Shown here one piece after another: positions 1 to 7,491 of a stretch of 8,648 nt of DNA. Under the pieces are notes generated by a model that did not search any database, was not told where the DNA came from, and saw only the letters and a program-made list of their open reading frames with translations. Source of the stretch: Syntrophorhabdaceae bacterium (GTDB lineage Bacteria; Desulfobacterota; Syntrophorhabdia; Syntrophorhabdales; Syntrophorhabdaceae). The position numbers were made by a program, and so were the translations under genes. Within the stretch, counting starts at the first letter, position 1, and every line of letters begins with the position of its first letter. Location: the NCBI GenBank assembly GCA_026415015.1, contig JAOAHW010000099.1, positions 1-8,648 on the forward strand, read 5' to 3'.

Positions 1-1503
1 TATGGTGTTTATCTTTTTAGGATTCCCTTTTTTTACAAGTATCCCCTGTGTTCTTTTGACAAGATGGATAAGGACACAAGGTAAACCCTCAAGATACCTC
101 TTAATTATTGGTATGTTATAGACTCTTTTTTCTTCATCGAGGATATGGGTTGTGCAGAGGTCAACTATACCCTTCTTAAAGGCCATCATTCCACTTAAAC
201 TGCCAGTGTGGGTTGATATAAAATCAAGACCACTATGTCTTTTCTTTATCATATCCCTTATGACATCGAGTATTAAATCATGGCTGCCTATAAGGTTAAT
301 CCTATTTTTGAGATACCCTCTCTCTACAAGGAGTGTGCATTCAACTGTAGCGTCCTCGTCATAGCCTTCTATATTTTCAGGAATTTTAATAAGGCCATCT
401 GCCTTTACCATAGATGAAAAGATACTAGCACCCCTTGGTAAGGGTACAGCATAATCTATGCCATTCTTTTCTATGATGCTCACCCTTACTATCTCTTCAG
501 TACCAATCTTTGATGGTATCTTATAAGGGACCCTTACATGAATAGTATCAACAAATATCTTGATACCGCACATCTTCTCATAGAGGGGTATCAAAAATGC
601 CCTGAAGCTCAATACTGCAGATACAGGATAACCTGGGATTCCAAATACTGGTTTGCCTCTGATAATGCCAAAGAGTGTTGGCTTTCCTGGCATCATAGAT
701 ACCCCATGGAAGACAACCTGGCCCAACTCCCTTATGACATGTCCTGTAAAATCCTCTGTCCCTGAACTTGTCCCAGCATTTATTAAAATTACATCAAATT
801 TTTCAACTAAATTATTAAGAATGTTTTTTAATTCTTCTTTATCACGGATAATTTTGAATTTTTCAACCTCAAAGCCCAATTCCTCCCCTATGCCTTTGAG
901 GGTATAGGAATTAAAATCAATCAACCCATAACCTTTATAGCCTTGAGAATCATCTTCAAAAATATCTATAAGCTCCTTTCCTGTTGGTATGATAAGCATC
1001 CTGGGGTTCCTGCGGACATGGACCTCTTGAATCCCAGAAGAGATAATAATCCCCATATCATAAGGCCTTATTTTATGATTTTTTGGGACCACCATATCTG
1101 TCTCTATAATATCCTCACCTATCATCCTCACATTCTGCCAAAGGTGTACAGGTCGCCTTATGGTTATTGAAGACTCTGATTCCTCCACATCCTCTATTAT
1201 TATTACTGCATTGGTGCCAGTAGGCAGTGGATCCCCTGTATTGACATAGAAGGCATCTTCTTTTGATATGCTTACAGGCTTATTTATATCTGCCTCAAGG
1301 GTCAACTCAAAAGATACTGCATAACCATCCATGGCTGAACACATATAAGGCGGGGATGACTTTGTTGCATATAAAGCCCTTGTTGTTATCCTTCCAACAC
1401 TCCTGTAGGAAGGCACAAGCTCCTCATCCTCGATAGTGGTTACAAAATTAAGGACCTTATTTATAGCATCATCTATCTTTAAGGTATCGAGATAGCGTTT
1501 CAT
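1..1503 (-). CDS. moeA: MoeA-type molybdopterin molybdenumtransferase with C-terminal PBP-like domain (partial, 3' end off the window)
   Basis: The frame is open for 501 codons from ATG at 1503 to the left window edge. Residues 1-400 are a MoeA fold: PPYMCSAMDGYAV (51-63, Asp59 matching the catalytic Asp of the family), NTGDPLPTGTNAV (88-100), GEDI (129-132), PTGKEL (173-178, usually STGDEL), NAGTSSGTEDF (242-252), MPGKPTLFG (271-279) and GIPGYPVSAV (288-297). From about 403 a second domain begins with GSHDLILD and continues through THTGSLSGMMAFKKG, DEEKRVYNIP and RTQGILVKKGNP. That is the pattern of the periplasmic-binding-protein-like domain fused to MoeA in many anaerobes and archaea. MoeA inserts Mo or W into adenylylated molybdopterin in the cytoplasm; the role of the fused domain is not settled. 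Full-length relatives have roughly 630-650 residues from memory, so about 140 are probably missing here. The ATG directly follows the TAG of the upstream moeA, and GGAGGT lies 13 nt upstream. Confidence 0.93.
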   Translation of the reverse strand, partial: MKRYLDTLKIDDAINKVLNFVTTIEDEELVPSYRSVGRITTRALYATKSSPPYMCSAMDGYAVSFELTLEADINKPVSISKEDAFYVNTGDPLPTGTNAVIIIEDVEESESSITIRRPVHLWQNVRMIGEDIIETDMVVPKNHKIRPYDMGIIISSGIQEVHVRRNPRMLIIPTGKELIDIFEDDSQGYKGYGLIDFNSYTLKGIGEELGFEVEKFKIIRDKEELKNILNNLVEKFDVILINAGTSSGTEDFTGHVIRELGQVVFHGVSMMPGKPTLFGIIRGKPVFGIPGYPVSAVLSFRAFLIPLYEKMCGIKIFVDTIHVRVPYKIPSKIGTEEIVRVSIIEKNGIDYAVPLPRGASIFSSMVKADGLIKIPENIEGYDEDATVECTLLVERGYLKNRINLIGSHDLILDVIRDMIKKRHSGLDFISTHTGSLSGMMAFKKGIVDLCTTHILDEEKRVYNIPIIKRYLEGLPCVLIHLVKRTQGILVKKGNPKKINTI

Positions 1504-2721
1504 CTAAAAAAAATAAACCTCCACCTCTTCACCTCTTTCATAGCCCTCTTTTTCCTCAGGTACGATTATATAACCTGATGACTTTGTAAATGAAGATATT
1601 ACAGAGGATTTAGCAAATACAGGCGTTACAAAGATACCGTCTTTTTTCCTTTCAACGATTACATCCACACACTCTTCAACGCCCACAGAAGAAGGCACAT
1701 TGGCCGTGAGGGTTCCTGAAATCATACCTGCTGTGCCCTTTATCCTCTCTCCCTCCATTTTTTTTAAAATAGGAAGTACAAACCTTATGGCCACCATGAT
1801 ACACGACCCTGGATGGCCTGGCAATCCAAAAAGAGGCTTATCCCCCAACCTTGCAAAGATAGTAGGTTTACCTGGTTTTATATTTATCCCATGAAAAAAT
1901 ATCTCTCCACCCAATCTCTTTATAGATTCGATAATATAATCCCTGTCCCCTTTTGAGCTCCCACCTGACAGTAGGACTATATCTGTATCACCTATAAGTT
2001 TTATTTTGTTTAATATATCCTCAGGATTATCCTTTGCAATGCCTGCATGAATTACCGTGAAATCCTCTTTCTCAAAAAGACCGCTTAAGGTATATCTATT
2101 TATATCCCTGATTTGACCAGGTTTGGGGGTCTCATTTATGCCTATTATCTCGTCCCCTGTTGATATTATACCTACAGTAGGCCTTTTATATACCTTAATA
2201 TCTGACCTGCCTATTGATGCCAGAACTCCAAGATCAAAATAATTCAGTCTCTTTCCCTTTTCTAATATCTTATCCCCTTTTTTAAAGTCATCCCCTTGGA
2301 AGCAGATGTTTTCACCTTTATGAATAGTCTTGGTAATCTCAATAGAATCAAGGAGATATCTAACATACTCCTGCATCACCACGCCATCAGCACCCTTTGG
2401 TATCATCGAACCTGTTGATACCCTCACGCTTTCACCATCCCCTATCTCTAAATGTGTTGTCTCTCCGATCTTTACCTCACCCTTTATATTCACAAAACTG
2501 GGGTTGGTCTCTCTTGCACCATATGTATCCCTAACCTTAACAGCAAAACCATCAACAAGGGAACGGGAAAAAGGGGGTATATCCTCTTCTGAGATTATAT
2601 CCTCGGCAAGCACCCTGTTTAATCCATCGTCTATCCCTACAATCTCTATTTCAGGATTCCAGGTAAAACCAAGTATTATCTCAAGGGCCTGTTTAGATTT
2701 AATTGACCTCAAAAAATCCAT
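1504..2721 (-). CDS. moeA: MoeA-type molybdopterin molybdenumtransferase, stand-alone
   Basis: This 405-residue protein has the usual length for a MoeA without extra domains. Visible motifs in order: PPFSRSLVDGFAV (49-61, Asp57 in the catalytic position), STGSMIPKGADGVVMQE (102-118), GENICFQGDD (136-145), ISTGDE (186-191), SGGSSKGDRD (252-261), IKPGKPTIF (281-289) and GLPGHPGS (299-306). The last stretch, about 330-405, fits the small C-terminal barrel domain. The family transfers molybdate (or tungstate) into MPT-AMP in the last step of molybdenum cofactor synthesis. The start codon lies 1 nt after the TGA of the second pstB, with GGGAGA about 12 nt upstream; its TAG abuts the ATG of the next moeA. 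It differs markedly from that neighbour (SRSLVDGF against MCSAMDGY, no PBP-like domain), so this is an old paralogue pair, not a recent duplication. Whether one copy handles Mo and the other W cannot be read from sequence. Confidence 0.95.
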   Translation of the reverse strand: MDFLRSIKSKQALEIILGFTWNPEIEIVGIDDGLNRVLAEDIISEEDIPPFSRSLVDGFAVKVRDTYGARETNPSFVNIKGEVKIGETTHLEIGDGESVRVSTGSMIPKGADGVVMQEYVRYLLDSIEITKTIHKGENICFQGDDFKKGDKILEKGKRLNYFDLGVLASIGRSDIKVYKRPTVGIISTGDEIIGINETPKPGQIRDINRYTLSGLFEKEDFTVIHAGIAKDNPEDILNKIKLIGDTDIVLLSGGSSKGDRDYIIESIKRLGGEIFFHGINIKPGKPTIFARLGDKPLFGLPGHPGSCIMVAIRFVLPILKKMEGERIKGTAGMISGTLTANVPSSVGVEECVDVIVERKKDGIFVTPVFAKSSVISSFTKSSGYIIVPEEKEGYERGEEVEVYFF

Positions 2722-2722
2722 C

Positions 2723-3478
2723 TCAGCCGAATCTCCCTGTTATATATTCTTCAGTCCTTTTGTCTCTTGGGGAGGTAAATATCTGTGATGTCTCACCGAA
2801 TTCTATAAGTTCACCAAGGAGCATGAACCCTGCCCAGTCTGATACCCTTGCTGCCTGCTGCATGTTATGGGTAACTATTAAAATAGTATAATTTTTTTTA
2901 AGCTCAATCATGAGTTCCTCTATCCTCAAGGTGGCAATGGGGTCAAGGGCAGAACATGGCTCATCAAGGAGGATAATCTCTGGCTCCACTGTGAGGAGCC
3001 TTGCAATGCAGAGCCTCTGCTTCATCTCTTCAGACAAAGCAAGGGCAGACATGTTCAATCTGTCTTTGAGGTCATCCCAGAGCCCGACAGCCTTGAGGCA
3101 CCTCTCAACAACTACCATATTATGTCTCCTGCTGTTCATCCCATGTATCTTAAGACCGTATACCATATTATCATAGACAGAAAAGGGAAAAGGATTTGGC
3201 CTCTGAAAAACCATCCCAACTTTCTTTCTTAATTCAATGAGGTCAATCTCTTGAATATTCTGTTGGTTTACAAATATATCACCTGTTATCCTCACCTCAT
3301 CAATAAGGTCATTCATCCTGTTAAAACAACGTAGCAGCGTGGACTTACCACAGCCTGAAGGACCAATAAGGGCTGTTATTGAGTTTCTGTATACATGGAA
3401 GTCTACATCTTTTAGTGCATGAAAATCACTGTAATAGAGGTTAAGCCCTCTTGTTGATAATACTGTGCTTTCCATCAT
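2723..3478 (-). CDS. pstB: Phosphate ABC transporter ATPase PstB, second copy, with degenerate signature motif
   Basis: A 251-residue PstB-type ATPase. Motifs: aromatic A-loop (Tyr15/Tyr16), Walker A GPSGCGKST (39-47), the PstB hallmark FNRMND (52-57), Q-loop VFQRPNPFPFS (90-100, Gln92), Walker B IILLDEP (168-174), D-loop SALD (176-179) and switch His204 in VTHNMQQA. The C-terminus EEYITGRFG is also PstB-like. The odd point is the ABC signature: residues 148-152 read LSEEM (positions 3023-3037) where the family has LSGGQ, although the following QRLCIAR is kept. Every other catalytic motif is intact. A cytoplasmic partner of PstC/PstA is expected, and here most likely a heterodimer with the upstream PstB, whose lost motifs are complementary. 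The ATG overlaps the TGA of that gene as ATGA; a second ATG follows at once, so the first methionine may be absent. Confidence 0.95.
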   Translation of the reverse strand: MMESTVLSTRGLNLYYSDFHALKDVDFHVYRNSITALIGPSGCGKSTLLRCFNRMNDLIDEVRITGDIFVNQQNIQEIDLIELRKKVGMVFQRPNPFPFSVYDNMVYGLKIHGMNSRRHNMVVVERCLKAVGLWDDLKDRLNMSALALSEEMKQRLCIARLLTVEPEIILLDEPCSALDPIATLRIEELMIELKKNYTILIVTHNMQQAARVSDWAGFMLLGELIEFGETSQIFTSPRDKRTEEYITGRFG

Positions 3479-4230
3479 CCGAATTTACCTGATATATAGT
3501 CTTCTGTTTTTTTCTGGGTTGGATTGGTAAAAATCTTCTCAGTTGTACCGTATTCTATAAGTTCACCCATATAAAAGAATGCAGAATAATCAGTTATACG
3601 GGCGATCTGCTTTGTGTTATTTGAAACAAGGATGATTGTATATTCCTTCTTTAATTCGTTTAATGCCTCTTCTATCTTGGCGGTAGATATGGGATCAAGA
3701 CCTGAACAAGGCTCATCAAGGAGGATGATCTCTGGTTTCAATGCAAGGGTCCTGGCAAGACATAGTCTCTGCTGCTGTCCCCCTGAGAGCTTATTGGCAG
3801 AGATGTCAAGTCTATCCTTCACCTCGTCCCATAAAAAGGCTTTTTTAAGGCTGTCTGCAACAATCCTGTGAAGTTCTGCCTTGTCATTTATCCCCTTTAG
3901 CCTTGGTCCATAGGCAATATTCTCGAATATAGAGCGCTGTAGAGGTATGGGTACTGCAAAGACTGTCCCTACCTGCCTTCTAAGACTGACTGTGTTGATG
4001 TCCCCGTCAAGGATGTCCACATCGTCTATGTAGACCTTGCCTTCTATCTTTATATTATCCTCAAAGTCTATCATGCGGTTTATGGTGGATATAAGGGTTG
4101 ATTTACCGCTACCTGCAGGCCCCATAAAACCAGTTATCATGTTTCTTGCAACATTAATTGTTATACCTTTTAAGGCCTCTTGTTTATTAAAAAAAACCCT
4201 GAGATCTTTTACCTTTATCTTTATGTCCAT
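3475..4230 (-). CDS. pstB: Phosphate ABC transporter ATPase PstB, first copy, lacking Q-loop Gln and switch His
   Basis: A 251-residue PstB-type ATPase, the same length as the next gene and alignable to it without gaps around the motifs. Walker A is GPAGSGKST (37-45), the signature is a perfect LSGGQQQRL (148-156), Walker B is IILLDEP (168-174), the D-loop is SGLD (176-179) and the C-terminus is EDYISGKFG. Two usually invariant residues are replaced. The Q-loop reads VFAVPIPLQRS with Ala92 (GCA, 3955-3957) instead of Gln, and the H-loop reads LVSNNTKQ with Asn204 (AAT, 3619-3621) instead of His. In ABC ATPases these residues couple the site to the permease and position the attacking water, so this subunit's own Walker site is expected to hydrolyse ATP poorly. 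It begins 6 nt after the pstA stop with little Shine-Dalgarno match, suggesting translational coupling. Duplication of pstB followed by divergence is inferred. Confidence 0.95.
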   Translation of the reverse strand: MDIKIKVKDLRVFFNKQEALKGITINVARNMITGFMGPAGSGKSTLISTINRMIDFEDNIKIEGKVYIDDVDILDGDINTVSLRRQVGTVFAVPIPLQRSIFENIAYGPRLKGINDKAELHRIVADSLKKAFLWDEVKDRLDISANKLSGGQQQRLCLARTLALKPEIILLDEPCSGLDPISTAKIEEALNELKKEYTIILVSNNTKQIARITDYSAFFYMGELIEYGTTEKIFTNPTQKKTEDYISGKFG

Positions 4231-4236
4231 AATCCA

Positions 4237-5073
4237 TCAAGAATATTTAGATATAACCCTGTTCATAATGTAATAGGCAACTATATTGATAAGAAGTATA
4301 CTAAAGACAAGGATAAGGGCTGTGGCATATGCCTTTTCCATAGATATACCCTCTCTCGCAAGGATGTAGAAATGTACAGCCATGGTTCTCCCTGAATCCA
4401 TAATCGATGTAGGGAGTCTCAGTGAACTCCCCATCGTAAAAATAACAGCTGCAGTCTCACCCACTACCCTACCAATACTTAACATAATCCCAGTAAGTAT
4501 GCCTGGTGCAGCAGATGGCAAAACAACCTTTGTTACTGTCTCCCATTTTGTGGCGCCAAGGGAAAAACTAACAATCCTTACATTCTTAGGTACTGCTTTG
4601 ATGGCCTCTTCACTTGTTCTTATTATGGTTGGTAATATCATAATAGTTATTGTAAGAACACCAGAGAGGATTGACCAGCCCATCTTGAGTTTAATAACAA
4701 AGAAAATAAAACCAAAAAGACCGTAAAGGATAGAGGGTATACCTGCTAAGGACTCAACACCGAAACGTATAATCTTCGTCAGCATGGACTCTTTTGTATA
4801 TTCTGTAAGGAATATAGCTGTGCCAACACCAAGGGGTGTAGCAAATATAATAGATAATATCGCAAGCATGATCGTCCCTATAATAGTGGGATAAATACCA
4901 CCATGCCTACCCATGTCTTCTGGAAAACTAAATATAAACTCGAGGTTTATATTACCTATACCTTTTATCAGGATTATGGCCACTATAACCACAAGTACCC
5001 CTACAGTAAAAAATGCCTGGATATTAAGTGATAACTTCATCAAGCTATCTATGAATCTCGGGTTAATCCTCAT
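4237..5073 (-). CDS. pstA: Phosphate ABC transporter permease PstA
   Basis: A 278-residue integral membrane protein with about six hydrophobic segments (approximately 18-38, 62-88, 108-128, 134-152, 188-212, 248-270). The cytoplasmic EAA loop that docks onto the ATPase is visible at about 155-193: EEAIKAVPKNVRIVSFSLGATKW followed by VLPSAAPGI. ESLAGIPSILYGLFG (107-121) and GRVVGETAAV (201-210) are conserved in PstA/PstC permeases. The order PstC then PstA, and a start 1 nt after the PstC stop, fit the usual operon. The ATG is preceded by AAGG about 8 nt upstream. Assignment as PstA and not PstC rests on the conserved sequence style (SFSLGATKWETV, MAVHFYILAREG near the C-terminus), on length and on order. 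Confidence 0.95.
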   Translation of the reverse strand: MRINPRFIDSLMKLSLNIQAFFTVGVLVVIVAIILIKGIGNINLEFIFSFPEDMGRHGGIYPTIIGTIMLAILSIIFATPLGVGTAIFLTEYTKESMLTKIIRFGVESLAGIPSILYGLFGFIFFVIKLKMGWSILSGVLTITIMILPTIIRTSEEAIKAVPKNVRIVSFSLGATKWETVTKVVLPSAAPGILTGIMLSIGRVVGETAAVIFTMGSSLRLPTSIMDSGRTMAVHFYILAREGISMEKAYATALILVFSILLINIVAYYIMNRVISKYS

Positions 5074-5074
5074 C

Positions 5075-5932
5075 CTATGACCTTCTCTTTATCCCAAAAT
5101 TAGCTATATAATTAAGTGCCATTATAATCACGAGGAGTACTATACCTGTTGAAAAAAGCCCTAACCTGTGGTCTCCAGTTGCATAGGCAAGTTCAAGGGC
5201 AATGTTTCCTGTCAAAGTCCTCAAGGGGTCTGTTATGCTCATAGGGATCTTGAGTGCATTACCGGCAATCATTATAACTGCCATTGTCTCACCAATTGCC
5301 CTGCCCATACCGAGGATAAAGCTTGCCAGTATCCCTGACCTTGCAGAAGGTACTACAATCTTATAGATAGTCTGCCATTTTGTAGCACCCATGGCGTATG
5401 AGCCTTCCCTGTAAGTCTTCGGGACACTCATGATAGAATCAAAGGATATACTAATTATGGTGGGCAGTATCATGATCGCCAATATTATCGATGTAGAGAT
5501 AAGAGAAAATCCTGAACCACCAAGGTGATCCCTCACCAGGGGTACAATATAAATAACACCGAGGAAACCATAGACAACTGAAGGAATACCTGCCAAAAGC
5601 TCAAGGGCAGGTTTGAGAATCATCTTAAGCCTTTTACCAGAATATTCTGATAGATATATAGCGCATGAAAGCCCAAGTGGTGCCCCAATAATAAGGGCTC
5701 CAAAAGTAACAAGGAAAGAGGATATTATCATAGGGAATATACCGAAAGAACCTTTTGTTGGAGCCCATTTAGAACCCAATATTATATTCTTCAATCCCAC
5801 CTTCAGAAAAAGGGGAGACCCTTCAATAAGGATAAAAATAAATATGAGAAAGAGGAAAAGCAGTGACGATAATGCAAAGGTTGTTAAAACAGTCTTTACT
5901 ACTCCCTCTTTTATGGATGCCCTCTCATTCAT
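5075..5932 (-). CDS. pstC: Phosphate ABC transporter permease PstC
   Basis: A 285-residue permease with about six membrane segments, the first at 15-37. The segment after it holds GSKWAPTKGSFGIFPMI (53-69), a typical PstC periplasmic loop sequence. ELLAGIPSVVYGFLG (111-125) and GRAIGETMAVIMIAGN (210-225) are strongly conserved in the family. The EAA loop for PstB contact spans about 165-200 (SVPKTYREGSYAMGATKW, then VVPSARSGI). It forms the inner-membrane channel with PstA. The start ATG at 5932 lies inside the end of pstS, giving an 8-nt overlap in which the pstS TGA is read through in the other frame. That arrangement suggests coupled translation of the binding protein and the permease. Confidence 0.95.
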   Translation of the reverse strand: MNERASIKEGVVKTVLTTFALSSLLFLFLIFIFILIEGSPLFLKVGLKNIILGSKWAPTKGSFGIFPMIISSFLVTFGALIIGAPLGLSCAIYLSEYSGKRLKMILKPALELLAGIPSVVYGFLGVIYIVPLVRDHLGGSGFSLISTSIILAIMILPTIISISFDSIMSVPKTYREGSYAMGATKWQTIYKIVVPSARSGILASFILGMGRAIGETMAVIMIAGNALKIPMSITDPLRTLTGNIALELAYATGDHRLGLFSTGIVLLVIIMALNYIANFGIKRRS

Positions 5933-6737
5933 ATGAACCTATGAGCCCCTCTTTTCTCAAAAGCTCCTGTCCCTGTTTTGAAAGGACAAATTCAATAAAC
6001 TCTCTTACATTATCGTCAGGATCCCCGTTTGATAAAAGGAGAAATGGCCTCATAATCTTATATGAGCCTGTCTTTATACTTGAAACAGTAGGTGCAACAC
6101 CATCGATTGTAAGTGCCTTTACCCTCTTATCCACCAGTCCAAGGGAGATATATCCTATGGCATATGGGTCTGTTGCCACTATCTCTTTTACAGATCCGTT
6201 GGAATCCTGAACCATAATGCTGTCATCTATCTCCACACCCTTCATTACAAGATCCTCAAATGAACCCCGTGTCCCCGAGCCTTCCTCCCTTGTGATTGCG
6301 TCTATCCTTCTGTCGTTCCAGCCCAGTTCCTTCCAGTTTTTTATCTTTCCAGAAAATATTGCCCTCACCTGTTCTAGTGAAAGTTCGTTTATGGGGTTAT
6401 CTGGATGAACTACAATGGATATGCCATCATAACATACAATGATCTCGTTTAATCTCTCTCCCTCTTTTAGTTTTCTTGAGGACATGCCCAGGTCAACTGT
6501 ATTGTTCAGACATGCCTGTATGCCTGCAGTAGAACCACCGCCCTGGACATCTACAATAAACTTGGGATTCTGAATCATGAAATACTCTGCAAGTTTTTCA
6601 ATAAAAGGCATTACAGATGTGGAGCCTGCAATACTAATAATTTGCTTTTTTCCACTTTGCTTTTTGCCTTTATTAGTGCATGAGTATACAAAAATCATGG
6701 AGCATATTAACAAAAAAATACCTATTTTTTTGGCCAT
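5925..6737 (-). CDS. pstS: Phosphate-binding lipoprotein PstS
   Basis: A 270-residue substrate-binding protein. The N-terminus has a KK charged end, a hydrophobic core (5-16) and the lipobox FVYSC with Cys20, so it should be lipid-anchored outside the inner membrane. Phosphate-site motifs of the short PstS family are clear: AGSTSVMP (37-44), GGGSTAGI (66-73), MSSRKL (85-90), YDGISIVV (103-110) and EEGSGTRGSFE (151-161). Ligand contacts are expected from the Ser/Thr of the first motif, Asp104, and Ser154-Arg157. This pattern is that of phosphate binding, not of molybdate (ModA) or tungstate (TupA) binding, despite the moeA genes downstream. It starts 10 nt after the phoU stop with no strong Shine-Dalgarno sequence, which is unusual for a protein expected to be abundant and may indicate coupling to phoU translation. 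Confidence 0.95.
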   Translation of the reverse strand: MAKKIGIFLLICSMIFVYSCTNKGKKQSGKKQIISIAGSTSVMPFIEKLAEYFMIQNPKFIVDVQGGGSTAGIQACLNNTVDLGMSSRKLKEGERLNEIIVCYDGISIVVHPDNPINELSLEQVRAIFSGKIKNWKELGWNDRRIDAITREEGSGTRGSFEDLVMKGVEIDDSIMVQDSNGSVKEIVATDPYAIGYISLGLVDKRVKALTIDGVAPTVSSIKTGSYKIMRPFLLLSNGDPDDNVREFIEFVLSKQGQELLRKEGLIGSYE

Positions 6738-6747
6738 AGACTTTTTA

Positions 6748-7419
6748 TTAGTTGTGTTTGATGTGCCTTATTATCTTACCCTCTACCATAAATATTACCA
6801 GTTCGGCAATGTTTACAGCGTGGTCAGCCATCCTTTCAAGATATTTAGATATAAAAAGGATCCTTGTGGCCCTTGATATGGTCTTGGGGTTCTCTATCAT
6901 ATAGGTCAAGAGTTCACGAAAAATCTGGTCAAGGAGTTGATCAACTTTTTCATCATCCCTTGTAACCTTTAATGCAAGCTCCACATCTCCTTTAACAAAG
7001 GCATCAAGGCTTTCTTTGACCATCAATTCCACTATATTTGCCATGTTGGGCAGGTCAATATATGGTTTAAGCTGAGGCTCTTCATTGAGCTCCAATACCC
7101 TCTCACATATATTCACAGCCATATCGCCTATCCTTTCGAGGTCATAGTTAATCTTTATTGCCGTTGTGATGAACCTCAAATCCCTTGCCGCAGGCTGCCT
7201 TAATGCAAGGAGTTTTAGGCAGAACTCATCTATTTCAACCTCTTTGGCATTTACAATATCATCATTTTCTATAACCTTTTTTGCTATATCAGAGTTTCTC
7301 TCCAATAATGCCTTGATTGCATCCCTTATTGCCTTTTCTACAAGGCCGCCCTCGTATAAAATAGCCTCTTTTAGCTCTTTTAATTCCATATCAAATGCCT
7401 TATAAATATGTCCCTCCAT
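6748..7419 (-). CDS. phoU: Phosphate-signalling regulator PhoU
   Basis: A 223-residue all-helical protein made of two PhoU repeats. The paired metal-binding helices are visible as YDLERIGDMAVNI (92-104) and KYLERMADHAVNI (192-204), each with the E-x-x-x-D pattern; ARDLRFITTAIKIN (78-91) precedes the first. PhoU damps phosphate uptake and signalling by contacting the Pst complex and, where present, the PhoR kinase. The frame extends upstream to an ATG at 7476, but 7419 is preferred: it has AGGAGG 5 nt upstream, the protein then begins MEGHIYKAFDMEL like other PhoU proteins, and the longer version would have to be transcribed from upstream of the probable -10 element. Being first in the operon, ahead of pstS, is less common than the pstSCAB-phoU order. 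Confidence 0.95.
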   Translation of the reverse strand: MEGHIYKAFDMELKELKEAILYEGGLVEKAIRDAIKALLERNSDIAKKVIENDDIVNAKEVEIDEFCLKLLALRQPAARDLRFITTAIKINYDLERIGDMAVNICERVLELNEEPQLKPYIDLPNMANIVELMVKESLDAFVKGDVELALKVTRDDEKVDQLLDQIFRELLTYMIENPKTISRATRILFISKYLERMADHAVNIAELVIFMVEGKIIRHIKHN

Positions 7420-7424
7420 CGGGT

Positions 7425-7430
7425 CCTCCT
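7425..7430 (-). promoter_or_regulatory. Shine-Dalgarno site deciding the phoU start
   Basis: On the minus strand this reads AGGAGG, a perfect match to the anti-Shine-Dalgarno consensus, with 5 nt (ACCCG) before the ATG at 7419. It is the strongest ribosome binding site seen in the window and is the main reason for choosing 7419 over the upstream in-frame ATG at 7476. Confidence 0.85.
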
Positions 7431-7447
7431 GTGTTTTTCTTTTGATG

Positions 7448-7476
7448 ATTATATTAATTTTTGCCTCCCAATACAA
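7448..7476 (-). promoter_or_regulatory. Probable sigma70-type promoter of the phoU-pst-moeA unit
   Basis: On the minus strand TTGTAT (7476-7471) is followed by a 17-nt spacer and a perfect TATAAT (7453-7448). The -35 matches the consensus at only three of six bases, which would suit an activator-dependent promoter. Transcription would begin near 7441, giving a leader of about 21 nt that still contains the phoU Shine-Dalgarno site. No clear Pho box (direct repeats with 11-bp spacing) was found upstream. This is inferred from sequence only. Confidence 0.6.
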
Positions 7477-7491
7477 GATAATTGATTACAT

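Noticed and set aside
152..1170. Several plus-strand open frames of 70-84 codons opposite the left moeA
   Set aside because: They lie entirely antisense to a continuous, motif-rich MoeA frame, show no recognisable domains, overlap one another and lack convincing ribosome binding sites.
2330..2891. Plus-strand open frames of 152 and 62 codons across the moeA/pstB junction
   Set aside because: Both are antisense shadows of strongly conserved MoeA and PstB sequence, with serine- and isoleucine-rich nonsense composition and no domain pattern.
2723..4230. One of the two pstB copies being a pseudogene
   Set aside because: Both frames are intact at the same length, with conserved Walker A, Walker B, D-loop and C-terminus. 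The substitutions are confined to specific catalytic positions and are complementary between copies, which points to specialisation and not decay.
4382..4726. Plus-strand open frame of 114 codons opposite pstA
   Set aside because: It is a shadow of the EAA-loop region of PstA; its hydrophobic look comes from the reverse complement of membrane-segment codons.
7420..7476. N-terminal extension of PhoU from ATG at 7476
   Set aside because: The added residues do not resemble PhoU, the stretch contains the predicted -10 element, and AGGAGG points to the start at 7419.
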